DNA from: Syngnathus acus
Lineage: Eukaryota; Chordata; Actinopteri; Syngnathiformes; Syngnathidae
DNA length: 64,000 nt
Direction: 5' to 3'
NCBI RefSeq assembly: GCF_901709675.1
Contig: NC_051101.1
Location: 4,362,501 to 4,426,500, forward strand
Below the pieces are notes generated by a model. The model made no database searches, was not told the DNA's origin, and was given only the letters and a program-made list of their open reading frames with translations. The translations under genes and the position numbers were made by a program. Every line of letters starts with the position of its first letter. Within the stretch, counting starts at the first letter, position 1. Of this stretch, positions 37,061 through 49,945 are shown piece by piece.

Positions 37061-37861
37061 GGGGTGGTGTGCTGTGGGGAGGTTCACATCTCACTATCTT
37101 CTACCACCAAAAGAAGCCTAATGTTAGACAAAGCATCAAGTTTAAATTTGCATTGTTGATTGTGCTTGTGGTTATCAATGGGACGTGGACACGTATCGAA
37201 TCGTCTCATTAATTAAGTCACTTCACATTTTCATTAAACGCGCTTTCAGCCTCGCTGTCGGTGATTGAACGGATGTGTTCACACTGCTTGAGTGTAATGA
37301 GTTTCTCTGTTTTAATTTTTCAGTCTTAAAATACTCATACATACTAAAATGTACTAGGTGAGTGTATGTGTTTGATACTTTGTTACGTGCCCAAAAATGG
37401 CATAACAAATACAAGTGGTAACCCTCTGAGAACCTCACTTTAGAAAAAAAAGATGACTTGCAAATCATGTGAAGCTTTTTACAAGCAAGTTTATAAAACA
37501 TTGTGAAAACATCCATTTTTAGATTTTATCAGCAAGTCAGATTTGGCCACTCTGCAAAACGGCTCCAACAATGTCCAACCTTGTACTTCAAATCAAATAG
37601 CAGACTTCCAATTGGATAGGTTTAAATTCTTTTGCGCAATGTCACGTTTTTTTCTGGCTCATTAGTTGATATGGGTGCATGCTATGAGTCATTAACAACG
37701 TTGCCTCAGTAAAAAAAAAAAAAATGAACGTTTACGACTGACTTGGTTTTTGAAAGTAACTCAGATTACAAGTTGCTTTATCAGTTACATTCAGCAGCTA
37801 CAAACGCTGGCTCAACTTAAAAAATGAAAACTGGTTTTGTCAAACCTTTATTGGAAGATAT

Positions 37862-37909
37862 TAATAATATAATAATGTTTTATTATTTTTTATTTTTTAT
37901 TATATTATT
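37862..37909. repeat. AT-only inverted repeat
   Basis: Arms AATAATATAATAAT and ATTATATTATT surround a T-rich centre, in 48 bases with a single G. It could extrude as a hairpin. Confidence 0.7.
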
Positions 37910-39903
37910 TAATTTTAAATAATAGCACTTTAGCCAGTCTCAGGATATGAGAAAATGTCTTTACACTTGACGGAAATATTTTGTGTTTCTATTGTAGGCT
38001 ACGTCTTGTTTCTAATGATTATATTTTACTCTCTTCCTTTTGTTTAATTTATACTCACTCCACAATTCAAATAACCACTATTTTGTAACTAGGAATTATT
38101 TAACATTATTTCTTACATTTAAGCATTCTTCTCGATTACTTTATTGCACGTACACTTAACATGTAACTGTCACAATTGTAGACTTTCTCTGTGTGACAGC
38201 ATACCAGGTAGTATTCCTGCATTGAACAGACTCGAAGTGACAGACAGCAGCAAATGCTAATATTAGTCGTCACACACACTCACAGTGAACTTTAATGAAA
38301 CTTGAGTGGTCTGATTGGTGCCTTGGTATTTCATCAATCATTCAACAAACTTAGTAACCATTTGGCTGCCTAATTTTAGCTTTCTTTCTCTCTTCTGCAC
38401 ACGCACGCGTCACTCAAGCAAACATACAGCCAAATAAATTAAAATTAGATATGATTAAGTAGTGATGAATACCTTTGAGTCCCACTGACCAAAAAATGAC
38501 ATTGTCCCAAATTTAAGTTTAATTTAACTAATCACCACACTGTGTGTGTAAGTGTCTTTTCTTTATTTTTTTAATTTTAGGTTTCCTTTATTTGGCTGTG
38601 TATCTGCTTAAGCAGTGCCAGCGTGATGTAGTACATATGTTCCTGATGCCGATTGGCTGTCACCGATGACTCAGATGAACTGGGTCGACCTGAAATAATG
38701 ACAGAATGCTGACTGACAGATTGATGTGCTCACCACTTGTCTAACATGATACTAACACTCAGTACACGCTGTTGTCATATATCTGAATGAAATACGATGA
38801 CATCCATGACACATGTCTGAGGAGCTCAGAATCTGTCTGCCTGTGCCCTGATCAAATTGACCAGAACCGCATTACCCTAGCTGCGCCATTACTTAGAGTT
38901 GAAGCAGGCATAAAGTATAGAAAAATTTCTGCCTCAGAATTTTCATATGTACACAGCACAAAGGACCCATCCTAAGTACGCCAAAAACAGAGCCTGGAAT
39001 GTCACCTGCAGGTAAGGTGATCGTGAGAAGTTACCACAAGATTAGAAAGTTTACAACCAAGGCTCACTGCCCATGACCTTTTGTATTGGAAGTGATTGTC
39101 ACCATGTATTTGGAATCTGCTTGAAGATGCATTCGTCGCACTGACGGGTAGTGAGGTCAATGACTGGTGAGGCACTTGCATCATACAGATTTACAAATTC
39201 ATGAGCCAGATAGAGTGGTGTATTTTATATTAAATTAGCAGCCTAACATTTAGAAGTGGTGAAAAATGTATAGCGATAGCTATATACCAACAGACAGTGA
39301 AAGTGACACCGATGAGATGCATATTTGTAAGTGCATCAAAGTGTCACATTGGAATGGTGATGAAAGTCACCAATAGCTTGGGGATATTTATTTATGTAAC
39401 ACCCTAACCATTGCGAATCAGTTGAACATAGAAAAAATGCATTTATGTCTGTAAAATGTCACTTCAAAAATGATGCAAGTTACAATTTGAGATCCTAATG
39501 GCAAGTAGAAGTTGTTATGAGTGTATTACACAGGAAAACTTGAAATAAATATAAGTCGAATTTGGGCACTTAATGTATTTGCCCCCACGGGTCTATGCTT
39601 GCACATGCCTGCACTCTTCCAGTGATAGCACTGTTGTGCCGCCTCTGTCATGATTTAGTACTATGCTGTATATTTTTCTGTTATATACATCTGTGTCAAA
39701 GAACAGCACCATTGTATGCTCTCTGTCTCACCTCAAGCGTTTTGTCTGTGGTTTTATATGATCAGAACAAGTAAATATATTTTATGAAAATGTTAAATAC
39801 ATTAACCTGACAATGAATGCATATAAAAAGTGTCTGAAAACATGATACGGAGACATAAACAGACACAGGAAGTGTCACTTACCAAAACATGTTTCCTCAC
39901 ATG

Positions 39904-40103
39904 AGGCATAGACAAACAACTATTGACGCTCACAACCACACGTATGGGCAAATTTGGAGCGGTCGATCGGCCTGCCATGCCTGTTTTTGGAAACTGGGGT
40001 ATTCGATGGAAACCCCACGCAGGCACGGGGAGAACATGCAAACTCATACAGGAAAGCCAATGCCGTAATCGAACCCACCACCTCTGAACTGTGAGGCGCC
40101 CCC
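39904..40103 (-). mobile_element. tRNA-derived SINE, 3'-truncated
   Basis: Same family as 6430-6744. Recognisable blocks are CATAGACAAACAACTATT, GATCGGCCTGCCATGCC, CACGCAGGCACGGGGAGAAC, ATGCAAACTC and the box B complement AATCGAACCC, ending CTGTGAGGCG. The tail-side half (the CAGCTGGGATAGG region) is missing. Confidence 0.7.
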
Positions 40104-40130
40104 CCAAACATATACTTTTTGTTAATTTGA

Positions 40131-40425
40131 TCCATCCATCTGTTGTTCATTTGCTGTCCATTTATCTAAACAATCCATCCAACTTGCCATCCATCTGTTC
40201 CACCATATTGTTTGACACCTCCTTTTCGGGGTAGTGCGGAGCCGCTGCTTATGCCAATGACATCGGGAGAAATGTAGACTACACCCTTTTCTTGACTCCT
40301 GCAAATCACTGATCAAATATAGAGACAAACCACTTACATTTACTGATTCACACTGAGAGTGGGAACCGAACCCGTGCTCTGTCAGGCGAGTGAACGACAA
40401 GCACTACTATATCACAGTGACATGT
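40131..40425 (-). mobile_element. tRNA-derived SINE-like copy, strongly diverged
   Basis: CCATCCATCTG and related tail repeats occupy 40131-40198. An altered body follows, with TATAGAGACAAACCACTTAC and TTCACACTGAGAG, then a box B complement GAACCGAACCC and a head CAGGCGAGTGAACGACAAGC. It sits directly right of the copy at 39904-40103, so two insertions are adjacent in the same orientation. It may be a related subfamily rather than the same element. Confidence 0.5.
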
Positions 40426-41639
40426 TTTTATTGTGACAATAATAGTTAATTCATCCAGTGTCCAAGGTTGATCATTTTCTATTCATTGGACTTGTTTTAA
40501 TCCATCTCCATATTTTTCCTATTTTCACCACACATCTAAGTCATAGCAGCCTTATTTATAATGCATCTGAACAGAAAAGAAATGGAGCTGACAGAGTACA
40601 GTAGTTACTATGATCAAATATCATAGCTGCAGGCTAACTGGGCATCAGGGCCCCCCGACAGACACGGTCCACAGGGAACGCAGCAAAGGGACAGAAATGG
40701 AAGGGAAAGGGAAAGTGTGGGCTAGGGAGATTGGATGGAGAGGATAGAAGGTAAAGGACGGCCATGTGTCTGTATAAATCACCATTGCAGAGGCTAATCT
40801 CTCAGGATCCGTGGCAGGATAAATGCTTTGCTTATATATCCAACACGCCTCAGCCTCTGACACTCATTGGGCACGCTCAGTAGGCACAAGGCCTCCCTGG
40901 GCATGGTGCTTGCACCCCCCCAATCATCCCTCCTGCTTTTCTAAATCATCCCTCACACTCATCTTTTTTTCACTCCCTTCTTTCAACACCGAGACTCTGG
41001 CTGGGTGAGACATAAAAATCACTTTTTTTTTTTCTTTCTGTATTTCACTTGGTCACACGACATATGAAGGAGGTCTTTCGCGTGAAATCTTTGAAGCTCA
41101 TCTCTAAACTTCAGGCCTTTTTTTTTTACGAAAACGAAAAGGCAATTTGTACAGCATCTTTGTTGGTCATAGAGTTTTAGCTGTCATCGTTTTATTAAGA
41201 GGATCTGAATTATCTTTAATAAATGGGGATATGGAAATTTGGCTTCACTTATTTTGCAGAGAAAAACTGGTTGAAAGACTTTTGCAATTTACTCATCATT
41301 CAGCCTGTCCTTTTTCTTGTTAAAAGACCTTTCGCAGATTACCATTTATTCACTTTGTCCTTCTTCCAGCATACTGGAGAAAACATAAAATGACTCACAG
41401 TCCAGTGTTTCTCCACTCTCAGAAAACATTTCCTTATTTCCACAACACTTTACACTCTTTTTACAAGATGTTTTCAATTTGTGTTGAAAATTTGATATTT
41501 GAATGTCCCTTGTTTCCCCCTCTTCATCTCGGTAATGGCGAGATAACGACAACCTCCCCAAATCACGTTGTCTATACCTTCTCCTCCACTCTTCATCCCT
41601 CCCTTGTTCCCCCTCTCTGTAATCTGGCCCTGTCGTAGT

Positions 41640-41975
41640 AGTGAAGGTGCGGCCTGATTGAAACAAACGGCTGCTGATTGCTGATCAGCCAGCTGTAAAG
41701 CCTGGCAAGGATATGAGCTAATGAAAAAATGGACCTGATTTGAGAAGCATCGAGCGTCGCTCACCCTGCTAGCCCTGCTGTCCCCTGCTGTTACCCTCTA
41801 TCCTGCTATCTCTGCCTTGTCTTCCTTGCATCACCCCCCTCCACCTCACCTTGTCTGCCTATCATTGCCGTTGAGCATTATTGGCAGAAAAACATGCAAA
41901 TGACCGGCTGGTGCTACTTTTAATTGACCACCAAGGGTTCTATTATTGTGACGAGTGCAAATCCAGCACGATGTA
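41640..41975. promoter_or_regulatory. Candidate enhancer with octamer and homeodomain cores
   Basis: GCTGATTGCTGATCAGCCAGC includes a palindromic GCTGATCAGC. ATGAGCTAATGA follows, and further right ATGCAAAT (41894-41901) and TTTTAATTGACC. The octamer shares an extended CATGCAAATGA with the one at 35228-35238. Non-repetitive throughout. Confidence 0.4.
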
Positions 41976-42003
41976 CGGTCTAAATCTGTGCGTAGGCATA
42001 TTT

Positions 42004-42027
42004 AAAAAAAAAAAAAAGAAAAAAAAA
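42004..42027 (+). repeat. A-rich run
   Basis: Fourteen A, one G, nine A. Not attached to any recognisable retroposed sequence on its left. Confidence 0.85.
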
Positions 42028-43049
42028 GTGTGTTGGGGGTGGCATTCTGCCAATTAAAAAGGCTCCTTTCATTCTCTTTAAATATGACTTGGAAACATGG
42101 AGCATTGTCTACGCTTGGCCGGTTTGGGAAAAGACAGTATACACTCTTAAAAATGCTACCAAAATCTTTCTGCCACCAAATTGTCAGCTGCGTTGGGTCC
42201 ATGTCAAAGGGTTACACCTTTGCAACCCCAGAACGCTCACCGTGATGCAAACCCGTTTGCCAATTCCCCAACCGGGCACTGCAAGGCTTGTGCCTGCATG
42301 AAAGTCGGGGTGCAGCAATTTTGCATGGACTGTCTATGAAAATAGAACCCCTTGAGTGTGATTCAAGGGACCGTCCATTGTTACCTACTTCTCAGCAAGG
42401 AATGAAGGGAAATTCCAATTGGCTGTCCTAAGTGACTTGACTTCCAACGGTATTGTCACCTACTACATACTTAGAGTTAATAAGGGTTCGTAGAAGGTAG
42501 TGGGTAGGAGGGTGAGAGGTGAGATGAGGACTTAAACGTACTGTACATGTTTTTTCGCGCCCATCTTTTTTCTTCAAAGTCTTTCACAATTTGACATAGT
42601 ACTTTTTGTAAATGTGAAAAAATGACATGGACTATCATTGCTATGCTAATGTACAATTTTTTGAATGAGGCATGTGCTGCATGTTCAAATTTAAATGTGG
42701 GTATCCAGATATGGTTCTAGTTTCTTCCATTTTATAGATAAATGTTAAGAGTCGAAATGGTGTTTTAAAAAAGCACGCAAAGAGGACGTAATGGACCACT
42801 TAGACGACAATGAACATCTTGTGTTTGTGTTTTTCTGATAATTTGCCTTCCTCATTTTGAAGCATACAAAGCATACATCCCCATCTTTTGGGGTCAGCGT
42901 TAAAGTGGGCAATAATTACCAGTGGCAAGTCATTAGAATTGGTAATTTGGCAAAAGTGGAAAAGTAAATATGGCACACAAATAAATGCATGCAGATTCAC
43001 GTGTTGCACAAACACATGACACTAAAAGAAGTTCTTAAAAGCAACCAGA

Positions 43050-43106
43050 CACGCACGCAGGCGAGTGCACGCACACCCACACACACGCACACACACGCAC
43101 GCACGC
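43050..43106 (+). repeat. CA/CG microsatellite
   Basis: Mixed ACGC and CACA units, for example ACACACGCACACACACGCAC, immediately left of a candidate conserved element. Confidence 0.85.
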
Positions 43107-43460
43107 CAAATTAAAATTTCCATGACTCTGTTTACACAAAATTAGCCAGAGGGCCAACTCACCTGCATTAGAGCAGTGCATAGTAACAGAGCAGAACTCT
43201 AATTGGGGGTCATTATTTAAGCCGGGAGAGAAAGTGGGCTGAAGACTCATTTTCACTCTTTCTCTGACTTTTCTTCTTTGACAGGCGCTGTAAATTAAGA
43301 AAGTGGTGATATTTAATACCTTTTAACCTCCCCGTGACAGTTTCTGATCAATTACAAGAGCAGGCTGTAATTGTTAGGCTGGATAATGATTCCACATGAG
43401 AGAAGAGCGGTGCTAAGATGAAGCCCTGAGTGCAATTACTTTAAACCCCTCAAGTCTACT
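43107..43460. promoter_or_regulatory. Candidate conserved element
   Basis: Homeodomain-type sites are CTCTAATTGGGG, CAATTACAAG, TGTAATTGTTAGG and GGATAATGATTCC, with CTGACTTTTCTTC and GACAGGCGCTG. About 350 bases of non-repetitive sequence begin abruptly after a CA repeat. Confidence 0.38.
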
Positions 43461-44824
43461 GGTGTCTTGAGAGGACATTATAGGAAGGGAGATTTAGGAT
43501 GAGCAAAGAACCTGTGCAGTCACATGAAGCAGAAGATGACGTGAAATTGTACCACAAAGCAGTATAAGCCCTTCTCCTAAACATAAAACAATACTGCACA
43601 TTAATAATTCCAACTAATGCAGTAAATAATCAGGAGCCACAGAAAGTTAAATGTATGGTGTTCAATTGTTGTGGCAAGAACAGACTTTGCGCAAAATGCA
43701 GCCTGTGCATGGATGGAGTTTTTTTTCTTTAGCAGCGCGTTATACAAATTTCACAAACAAGCTAAATTAGACTTGCCCTGACATGAAAATGGAGATACGC
43801 TCGTTTTGATTCCGAGCACAGTCCACTTTTTATCTGCATCGAGGGCATGGCAGCTTGGATCGAAACACCAAAAGAGACGCAATGCAGACCATCATGAAAA
43901 TTAAGTAGCCTTTATCCTTCTCACAATTACCAAATATTTTACTTTGAAGTGAATAGAATGGCAACATTATAGCCAAATCTTGACAATCTCATCTTTTTTT
44001 ATAATGCTAAAACATTTTAACATCTTTATTTTACCTTGGCCTTTGGAATATTTTGCTCAATCAATTGGCACAATCCAGATTAATGTCAGATAACTATGTT
44101 AGAAATATTGTTCAGAAAGAAGGCATCCTGCTCACAATGGGCCATATCATCGATGTGGCTGATGGCGTGCCTTGAGGCCAAACCCTTACTACTTTGAAAG
44201 GAACAGCTTTCATAACTTCTGATACATCTTCTTTTATATTCACTTTCTTTTGAAACAAGTGTTACAAAAAGCCAATGAAAAGGGAAATGGAGAAGTTTAT
44301 CCTTTGATGCTTGTTTTACATGCTGTAGGATTTACTTGCTTTCTGTGGGGCCATTCACAAAACACATTCACTTGGATTTTTTCCAATGATTGTCTCATTT
44401 CTCTTTTACATTTTATTATTTACTTACAAAAATCATTCCCTTGCTTGTCATCTTGGAATATTTTTACTGCAGTGTCTTTATTTGGGTGTGTCTCTGAAGA
44501 ATAAATATGGGTGTAGAGAGATTTCAAGTTTTGATTAATCTGTAACCACTGTGTTTGTGGTGTCTGATATACACGGATTTTGTTTAGAGTCTTGGAAAAC
44601 AATGTAGTTGTGAATATTCATTATAACTGAGAAATGGCAAATTTCTCACTTGAGCACTTGAAACTGATTTGAGGATTTTTTTTAGATTTAAAAACCTGGT
44701 ACTTTAATTTCTAGATTTTGTTGTTGTTGAAAATTACCGATAAGTGCAAAATCACAAAAGACCTATAGACATTTACGAGGATGTTGTGAAAATAGAGTAC
44801 CAAAATTTCCCCAAGAACAAAGTG

Positions 44825-45310
44825 CAATTTGCCACTTTGCTTTATTAGCCGCTAGTGTCCATATAATAGTATAAGATACTATGTTCAGAAAAAAAAATCA
44901 CACCAGTAAATGCTTTTTCCAAACAATGCCAAATATGGCTCGATACACCGTAGCCAGTAGTGATTGATTGCTATCTTTATCAGCCTCAGAACTCCTTGAG
45001 TTACATAATATCATTCGTTGTCACATTAGACTCTAATTGATTAGAGCATATTCAGGGTTTGTGAGCATTTACTTGGCTTTTAAAAAGCTGAATACTGCCC
45101 AAATTCTGTTTTTTTAAAGGGTTATTGACTGAATGTAAATGTACGTATTCAATGGCAATTACATCATGAGGCAAATTCGAGAATGAGTTGGAGCTGTCTT
45201 TTTAATCATGCAGCAGTGCAGCTTTTGGAAACTCATTGGTAATGGTGGATTTTGACACACTGTCAGGCTTCCCTGGCAAACCTCAGCAATAGTTACTCTT
45301 GTAATTGTTA
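44825..45310. promoter_or_regulatory. Candidate element with palindromic paired-class site
   Basis: CTCTAATTGATTAGAG (45031-45046) has seven-base arms around TG. Its core TAATTGATTA (45034-45043) is a P2 site, the head-to-head TAAT-NN-ATTA used by paired-class homeodomain dimers. GATTGATTGC lies about 70 bases left. 45120-45310 continues with GGCAATTACATCATGAGG and CTTGTAATTGTTACTG. Confidence 0.38.
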
Positions 45311-48300
45311 CTGTTATGTTTCACTTTTCACTTAAGGCCTGTTTTGGTAACAGGTTTTCATCATCTAAGCCACCCGCTGAAAATTTCAAATGACAGATTT
45401 GAAGACTCAGACTTGGATAATTTCCCTGGTTTACTAATTACCCGATTTCAGTGTTCCGATATGACGAAACCTATCGGAAAATCCATTGGCAGCATAAAGC
45501 TTATCAGTAAAAATTCATGAATAAAGTGCATCAGATATTAAGTGTGGAGAAACAAGTAGCAGGTTTCGGAACATTTGGTATTATTTCAATGTATTGAATG
45601 TCTAATATCACAAATCTATATCTAATACCATAATTATTGCTGCTCACCAAGAATCATGGCCCCCAAAATGGATTTGTCCCAAAAGGTCGAGGTGAGAAAC
45701 AAGGAAACGATCGTGAATGAAAACAAACATGATTTAACCGAAGTCATGGTTTGTATAAGAGTGAGTCCCCAGATAGCAGAAGTATTTTCTGAAGTTTTTT
45801 CTCGACATCACCATTTCACAACGCTGTCACCATTTGGTAAACATCAGCGCATATCTGAGATTTTCTGCTGTTCTTCCATTTTGTGAAGTCACACGTAATG
45901 GCTTCGTCTCAAAACCGGAAACGGTGACCGATCTGACGGAGGCTCAAATATTGACAGCCCAAACTGTTTGCAAGGCAATAAAATTTCTCATCACACACAA
46001 AAATAGCCGAACTGTGTGAAATTATCATGCATATAATACCTCATTTTAGGTAAGGTAATATATATATGGGTACGTTTTATTCTCAAGTAATGTCAATATT
46101 TAACGTGTATTCCTGACACATACTATCAAATCTCTTCATCTATTCTTATAACACACATTTTCTTCTTTTTCGTTTTTACCTTCTCCCCTTGAGCTACATT
46201 CGTTTTGCTCACAAAAGACCTCTCAGAGGAGGTAGACTGCATACAAACAAATAATGAAATTCCAAACCAATGGAATGCTTGATTTCTTCAAATATTGAAC
46301 AGTTGGTGGTGTTATCTGGCTGGTGACCCAGCACTCACGGCAAGCAGGACAGAGTGGCGTGACCTGACCTCCTGTCTGCACCGTGGCGGGTTGGCTGCTG
46401 AGGAGAGAAGGAGAAAGAAGCGAGGAGACAGGCAGAAAAGGACGAGGGCGAAGAAAATACCAGACGCTTGCACTGACAAACACATAGAAAACTAAACTAG
46501 CATGAACCCGCTGCCACACTCCCCTCACCCCCACATCACATACTTTAGGGCCATCTGGTTTTTAACACGGGTAAACAACAATGCACTATCAATACCAACA
46601 GGCCCTGCCTGGTTAGTTCGCTTGTTTCATATTAAAAGAGTTGAAAAGATGCTGTTGTTTAAGCTAAAGGTCTCCTATGCACAATTTATCTGTCTTGCGT
46701 AATTTTAACATCGATTTAACAGCACTTTTTTTCTTAAACTTGTGTTCGGTCTTGATCTCTTTTCACACCTTGGGATTTTTGGTGTCACTTATAAGAGCAA
46801 ACATTCTGCTGAAGCATTTACCATCCACCTTTTAGGTCTTACACCAGCTGTTATTTTTAAAACCTCATCACACTTTGCAAAACGGCACCCTCTTTCCCAC
46901 TCCAACCTCATTGTGACGGTATGAGATGCTGAAGAGCTATGGCATGTCTTAGATGCATATCGGAAGAGTTGTCAGGTACTCTGATGGCCCCAAATATAAA
47001 CTAACAACCTTCTACACATGATGATCACCACCTTCTCAGTTCTGAAATCAGCTCTTCAGCAGTCTTTTTCAAATGTTCAATGATGTATTGTCAGTACAAG
47101 CAGTCTATTCATTTTATAGATCTTCATTTATTGGGGGAGCAAGGTACTTTTGTAGGGCAATATCTGTTGCATACGCCACATGTAGCGTTCCACTACACTA
47201 ATTAGCAAGTGTAATTTGCCAACTTGGTGATGAAGTGCCGCCTCCACAAGTGAAAATCAATGCTTTTACCATCTTAATGGGTGGTCGTTTTTTTTGGGAC
47301 TGCTACAACCACTTGTGCGGAAGTAGCCATGCACTTGTCTTGTCCCTGCCCATAAGCTTCATCCATTCCTGGTCATCACAGTAATGCAAGGACGTACCTG
47401 TGTTGCACATTCAATTTTGACAGGGGTGAGGTGCAGTGGCGTGTGCATGAGACACGACACAGAGGCTAATTTCAACAAGGCTACAAAATAGGGTAAATGT
47501 TTGCTTTAATTATTTAGCCTTGTGGTATTTTGATGAAAGCATGTATTGAGACACATTATTTTAAATTCATTATTCTAAATTCAGAAAAAAAATCATGTCT
47601 CCTTGAAATGAGAAGAGTACAAGGTAGTGGAGGGCTGTGCAAAGCAGCAAAGGCTTAATGGCATGACTTTTTTAAATCATGACCACTCTAATGTTGATAT
47701 AAGTATAAACCTTTTGAACTGCAGGGTTAAAATTTAGACCAACACAGAAAAAAAAAAAAAAAAAATGGTTAGGTCATTTTGTACAAAAAACGAGTTGTTT
47801 CAAAACAACCCAATTTCAACTCCAAAATTTCGTGACCCAAATTTTTGCTCCAGAGGTCATCTCCCCTTGTATACACATAGAAAAAAATAAACACAAGGTA
47901 ATAATCATTTTTAATGTCAGTGACTCTAAGGTCATTGACCCGTTAGTACAAACCAGACAAGAAGTGCTTAACTTTCGGAGTAGTTGACGTCTCTTGACAC
48001 GCTTGACTTTATAACAGAACCTGACAAGGATGATTTACTTTCACAACCACTGAGACGATGCGCACAGCAGATGTTTTACACTTTCTGACCATTTATTTGT
48101 GTGCGCAGGAAGGGGGGGGGGGGGGGGGGTTTAGCGGGGTATAATTAGGATTTATGGAGTGAATCTGCCGAGTTGCAAAGGCGACTGATGAGCCTTCCTC
48201 TAAGAATTGCCTTTGTCTGCTAGGTGAGGGATAACGAACGGTTCCATGTTGACAAGGGCAAGGACAAGACTCTGTTTTTAGCATTGTTCAACAGATCTTC

Positions 48301-49480
48301 GTGTGGTAAATGAACACATTTGTGGTTCTGCAATGTATGACCACATATCCTCACACATAGAATACAGCCGAAGTTAACATAAACACACGCATCTGTGTAA
48401 AACAATGTACTACTGCTGTTTCTAGAAATCAACAACACTGAACATCAGCATGAACAGAAACATATGCACACATGGCTGGTTCTCTGGAACTATGGCCCGG
48501 AGTTGTGACATGACAGCTGACTTTTTTTTTTGTTCAAAACAGGGTGAAATATATTCATATTAAAACATTATGGCAGTGTGATATGAATAGATAGTTCGCA
48601 CTTTGTCGTTGAATGTCGTGGTCTACCTAGTGCTTTAGGTGTCACATGGAGACCAAACACGGAGTACTCAAGTACCACATTGTTTAAATTAATTATTTCT
48701 ACACTTGAACTACTTCACTACCTTCATACCAAGACATTTAGGTAAAAACTGGGGCAAATTACCAAAAATCAACAGTTACTAAACGTAAATTACATATTGA
48801 CAAGCATGTGTAAAACCTAGATTTTGCTGCCATGTTCCTAGTTGATGCACAATTTGTGAACAGTAACATTCACCCTTCAAGAAACTGAAAATATTTCAAG
48901 TGTCAGAAGTCCTGGCACCTCTTTCTAGGTACCTTCAGGATATAGATGCTGTTACCATAAATTTTAGATTAAAATTATTAATGTGGTAATTTCCTGTCAT
49001 CAAGCAAAGTACTGACTCAACTTTTCGAACACAGGGTTCTCCAAAGGTGTAGCTCCTAACTTTGGACACAGGTCCTATTTCAATCAAAAATAAAGTGCTT
49101 GTGTTTTTTTTTTTTCCTTTTCCCCTGCTTTTGGAATATTTTTAGCTTTGGCCATCACATCAAAGTTCAATGGAGTTATACAAGATCACTCAAATATGTG
49201 CCTTTGTCTCTCCATGCCTCTGGCCTGTAGTCTGGTGCCAACTGCTGGTCATTAGATCCTCCAGAATCTGTGTTCCACTGTTGGCCAATGTTTTTTGGTA
49301 AAAAACACAAGCTAAACAGTTAGAGAAGTGACATTTTCTGTCTCCAGCTTTTTTCTTGTCATTGTTTTTTTTAAATAGTCAGTTGATGTGGAGTCGGTTT
49401 GTTTGTCTAAATGTTAGTACTCTGGAAGAGCTCCACAGCTGTGGGCACCTAGATCACATTGGAGGTTTCACTGAATAATC
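45311..49480. other. Gene-free stretch
   Basis: No coding region supported. A frame at 45656-45886 (MAPKMDLSQKVEV...) has no recognised domain. TAATTAGC occurs alone at 47199-47206. 47745-47850, with an 18-A run and AACAACCCAATTTC, may be a decayed dispersed fish repeat. Otherwise nothing specific is visible. Confidence 0.55.
48112..48129 (+). repeat. Run of 18 G
   Basis: A mononucleotide G run preceded by GCGCAGGAA. Such runs are prone to length error in sequencing and can form G-quadruplex structures. Confidence 0.95.
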
Positions 49481-49481
49481 A

Positions 49482-49945
49482 TACACACACAGACACACAC
49501 ACACACACACTCATGAATACACACACACGTAGCGCTCCCCCACTCTGACAGGCAGCCATGTTGGGCTGGCAGCTCAACAACACAAAGCTTTTATCTGTCG
49601 GTGGTCAAGCCTGACTGAACCCTGGCTACATTATAGGCACTCTCAAACACGCAGCGACTTAAAACAAACGCGCACACACACACACGTACACACGCACGCA
49701 CGCACGCACACACACCTTAAAAAGCCATTTCTATTTTTTTCTCTTTAGAACCTGGCTCAAATCGGCTCTTTTCCGGAAATTAGCCATCTGTGCCGTCCAT
49801 GAGTGACAGAATGTTCATATCAATCCTTCCAGGAGATGATGAGCACCCCGTCTGCACAGGCAACACCACATACACACACTCACACACGCGCATGTGCGTG
49901 TGCATGCAAACAAAATAGACACACACATAATTACACACATGGGCA
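49482..49945 (+). repeat. Cluster of CA microsatellites
   Basis: CA arrays at 49482-49529, 49670-49715 and about 49869-49945 (including ACACACGCGCATGTGCGTGT, which is palindromic in part). They frame the two non-repetitive blocks 49530-49665 and 49716-49860. Confidence 0.85.
49530..49860. promoter_or_regulatory. Candidate conserved elements between CA arrays
   Basis: Left block: CTGACAGGCAGCCATGTTGG, GCTTTTATCTGTCGGTGG. Right block: CCGGAAATTAGCCATCTGTG and CCATGAGTGACAGAATG. Both are non-repetitive and bounded by microsatellites, a common setting of conserved non-coding DNA. Weak call. Confidence 0.28.

Larger units (their letters stand above)
37060..41640. other. Gene-free stretch with SINE pair
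   Basis: No coding region supported. Features are the AT inverted repeat at 37862-37909, the two adjacent SINE copies at 39904-40425, and a non-repetitive patch at 38640-38740 (GATTGGCTGTCACC, ACTGACAGATTGATG) that could be regulatory. The rest shows nothing specific. Confidence 0.6.

Noticed and set aside
45656-46019. Two consecutive frames considered as remnants of a transposase or small gene
   Set aside because: The translations do not match any transposase motif I can identify (no DDE-type spacing, no helix-turn-helix).
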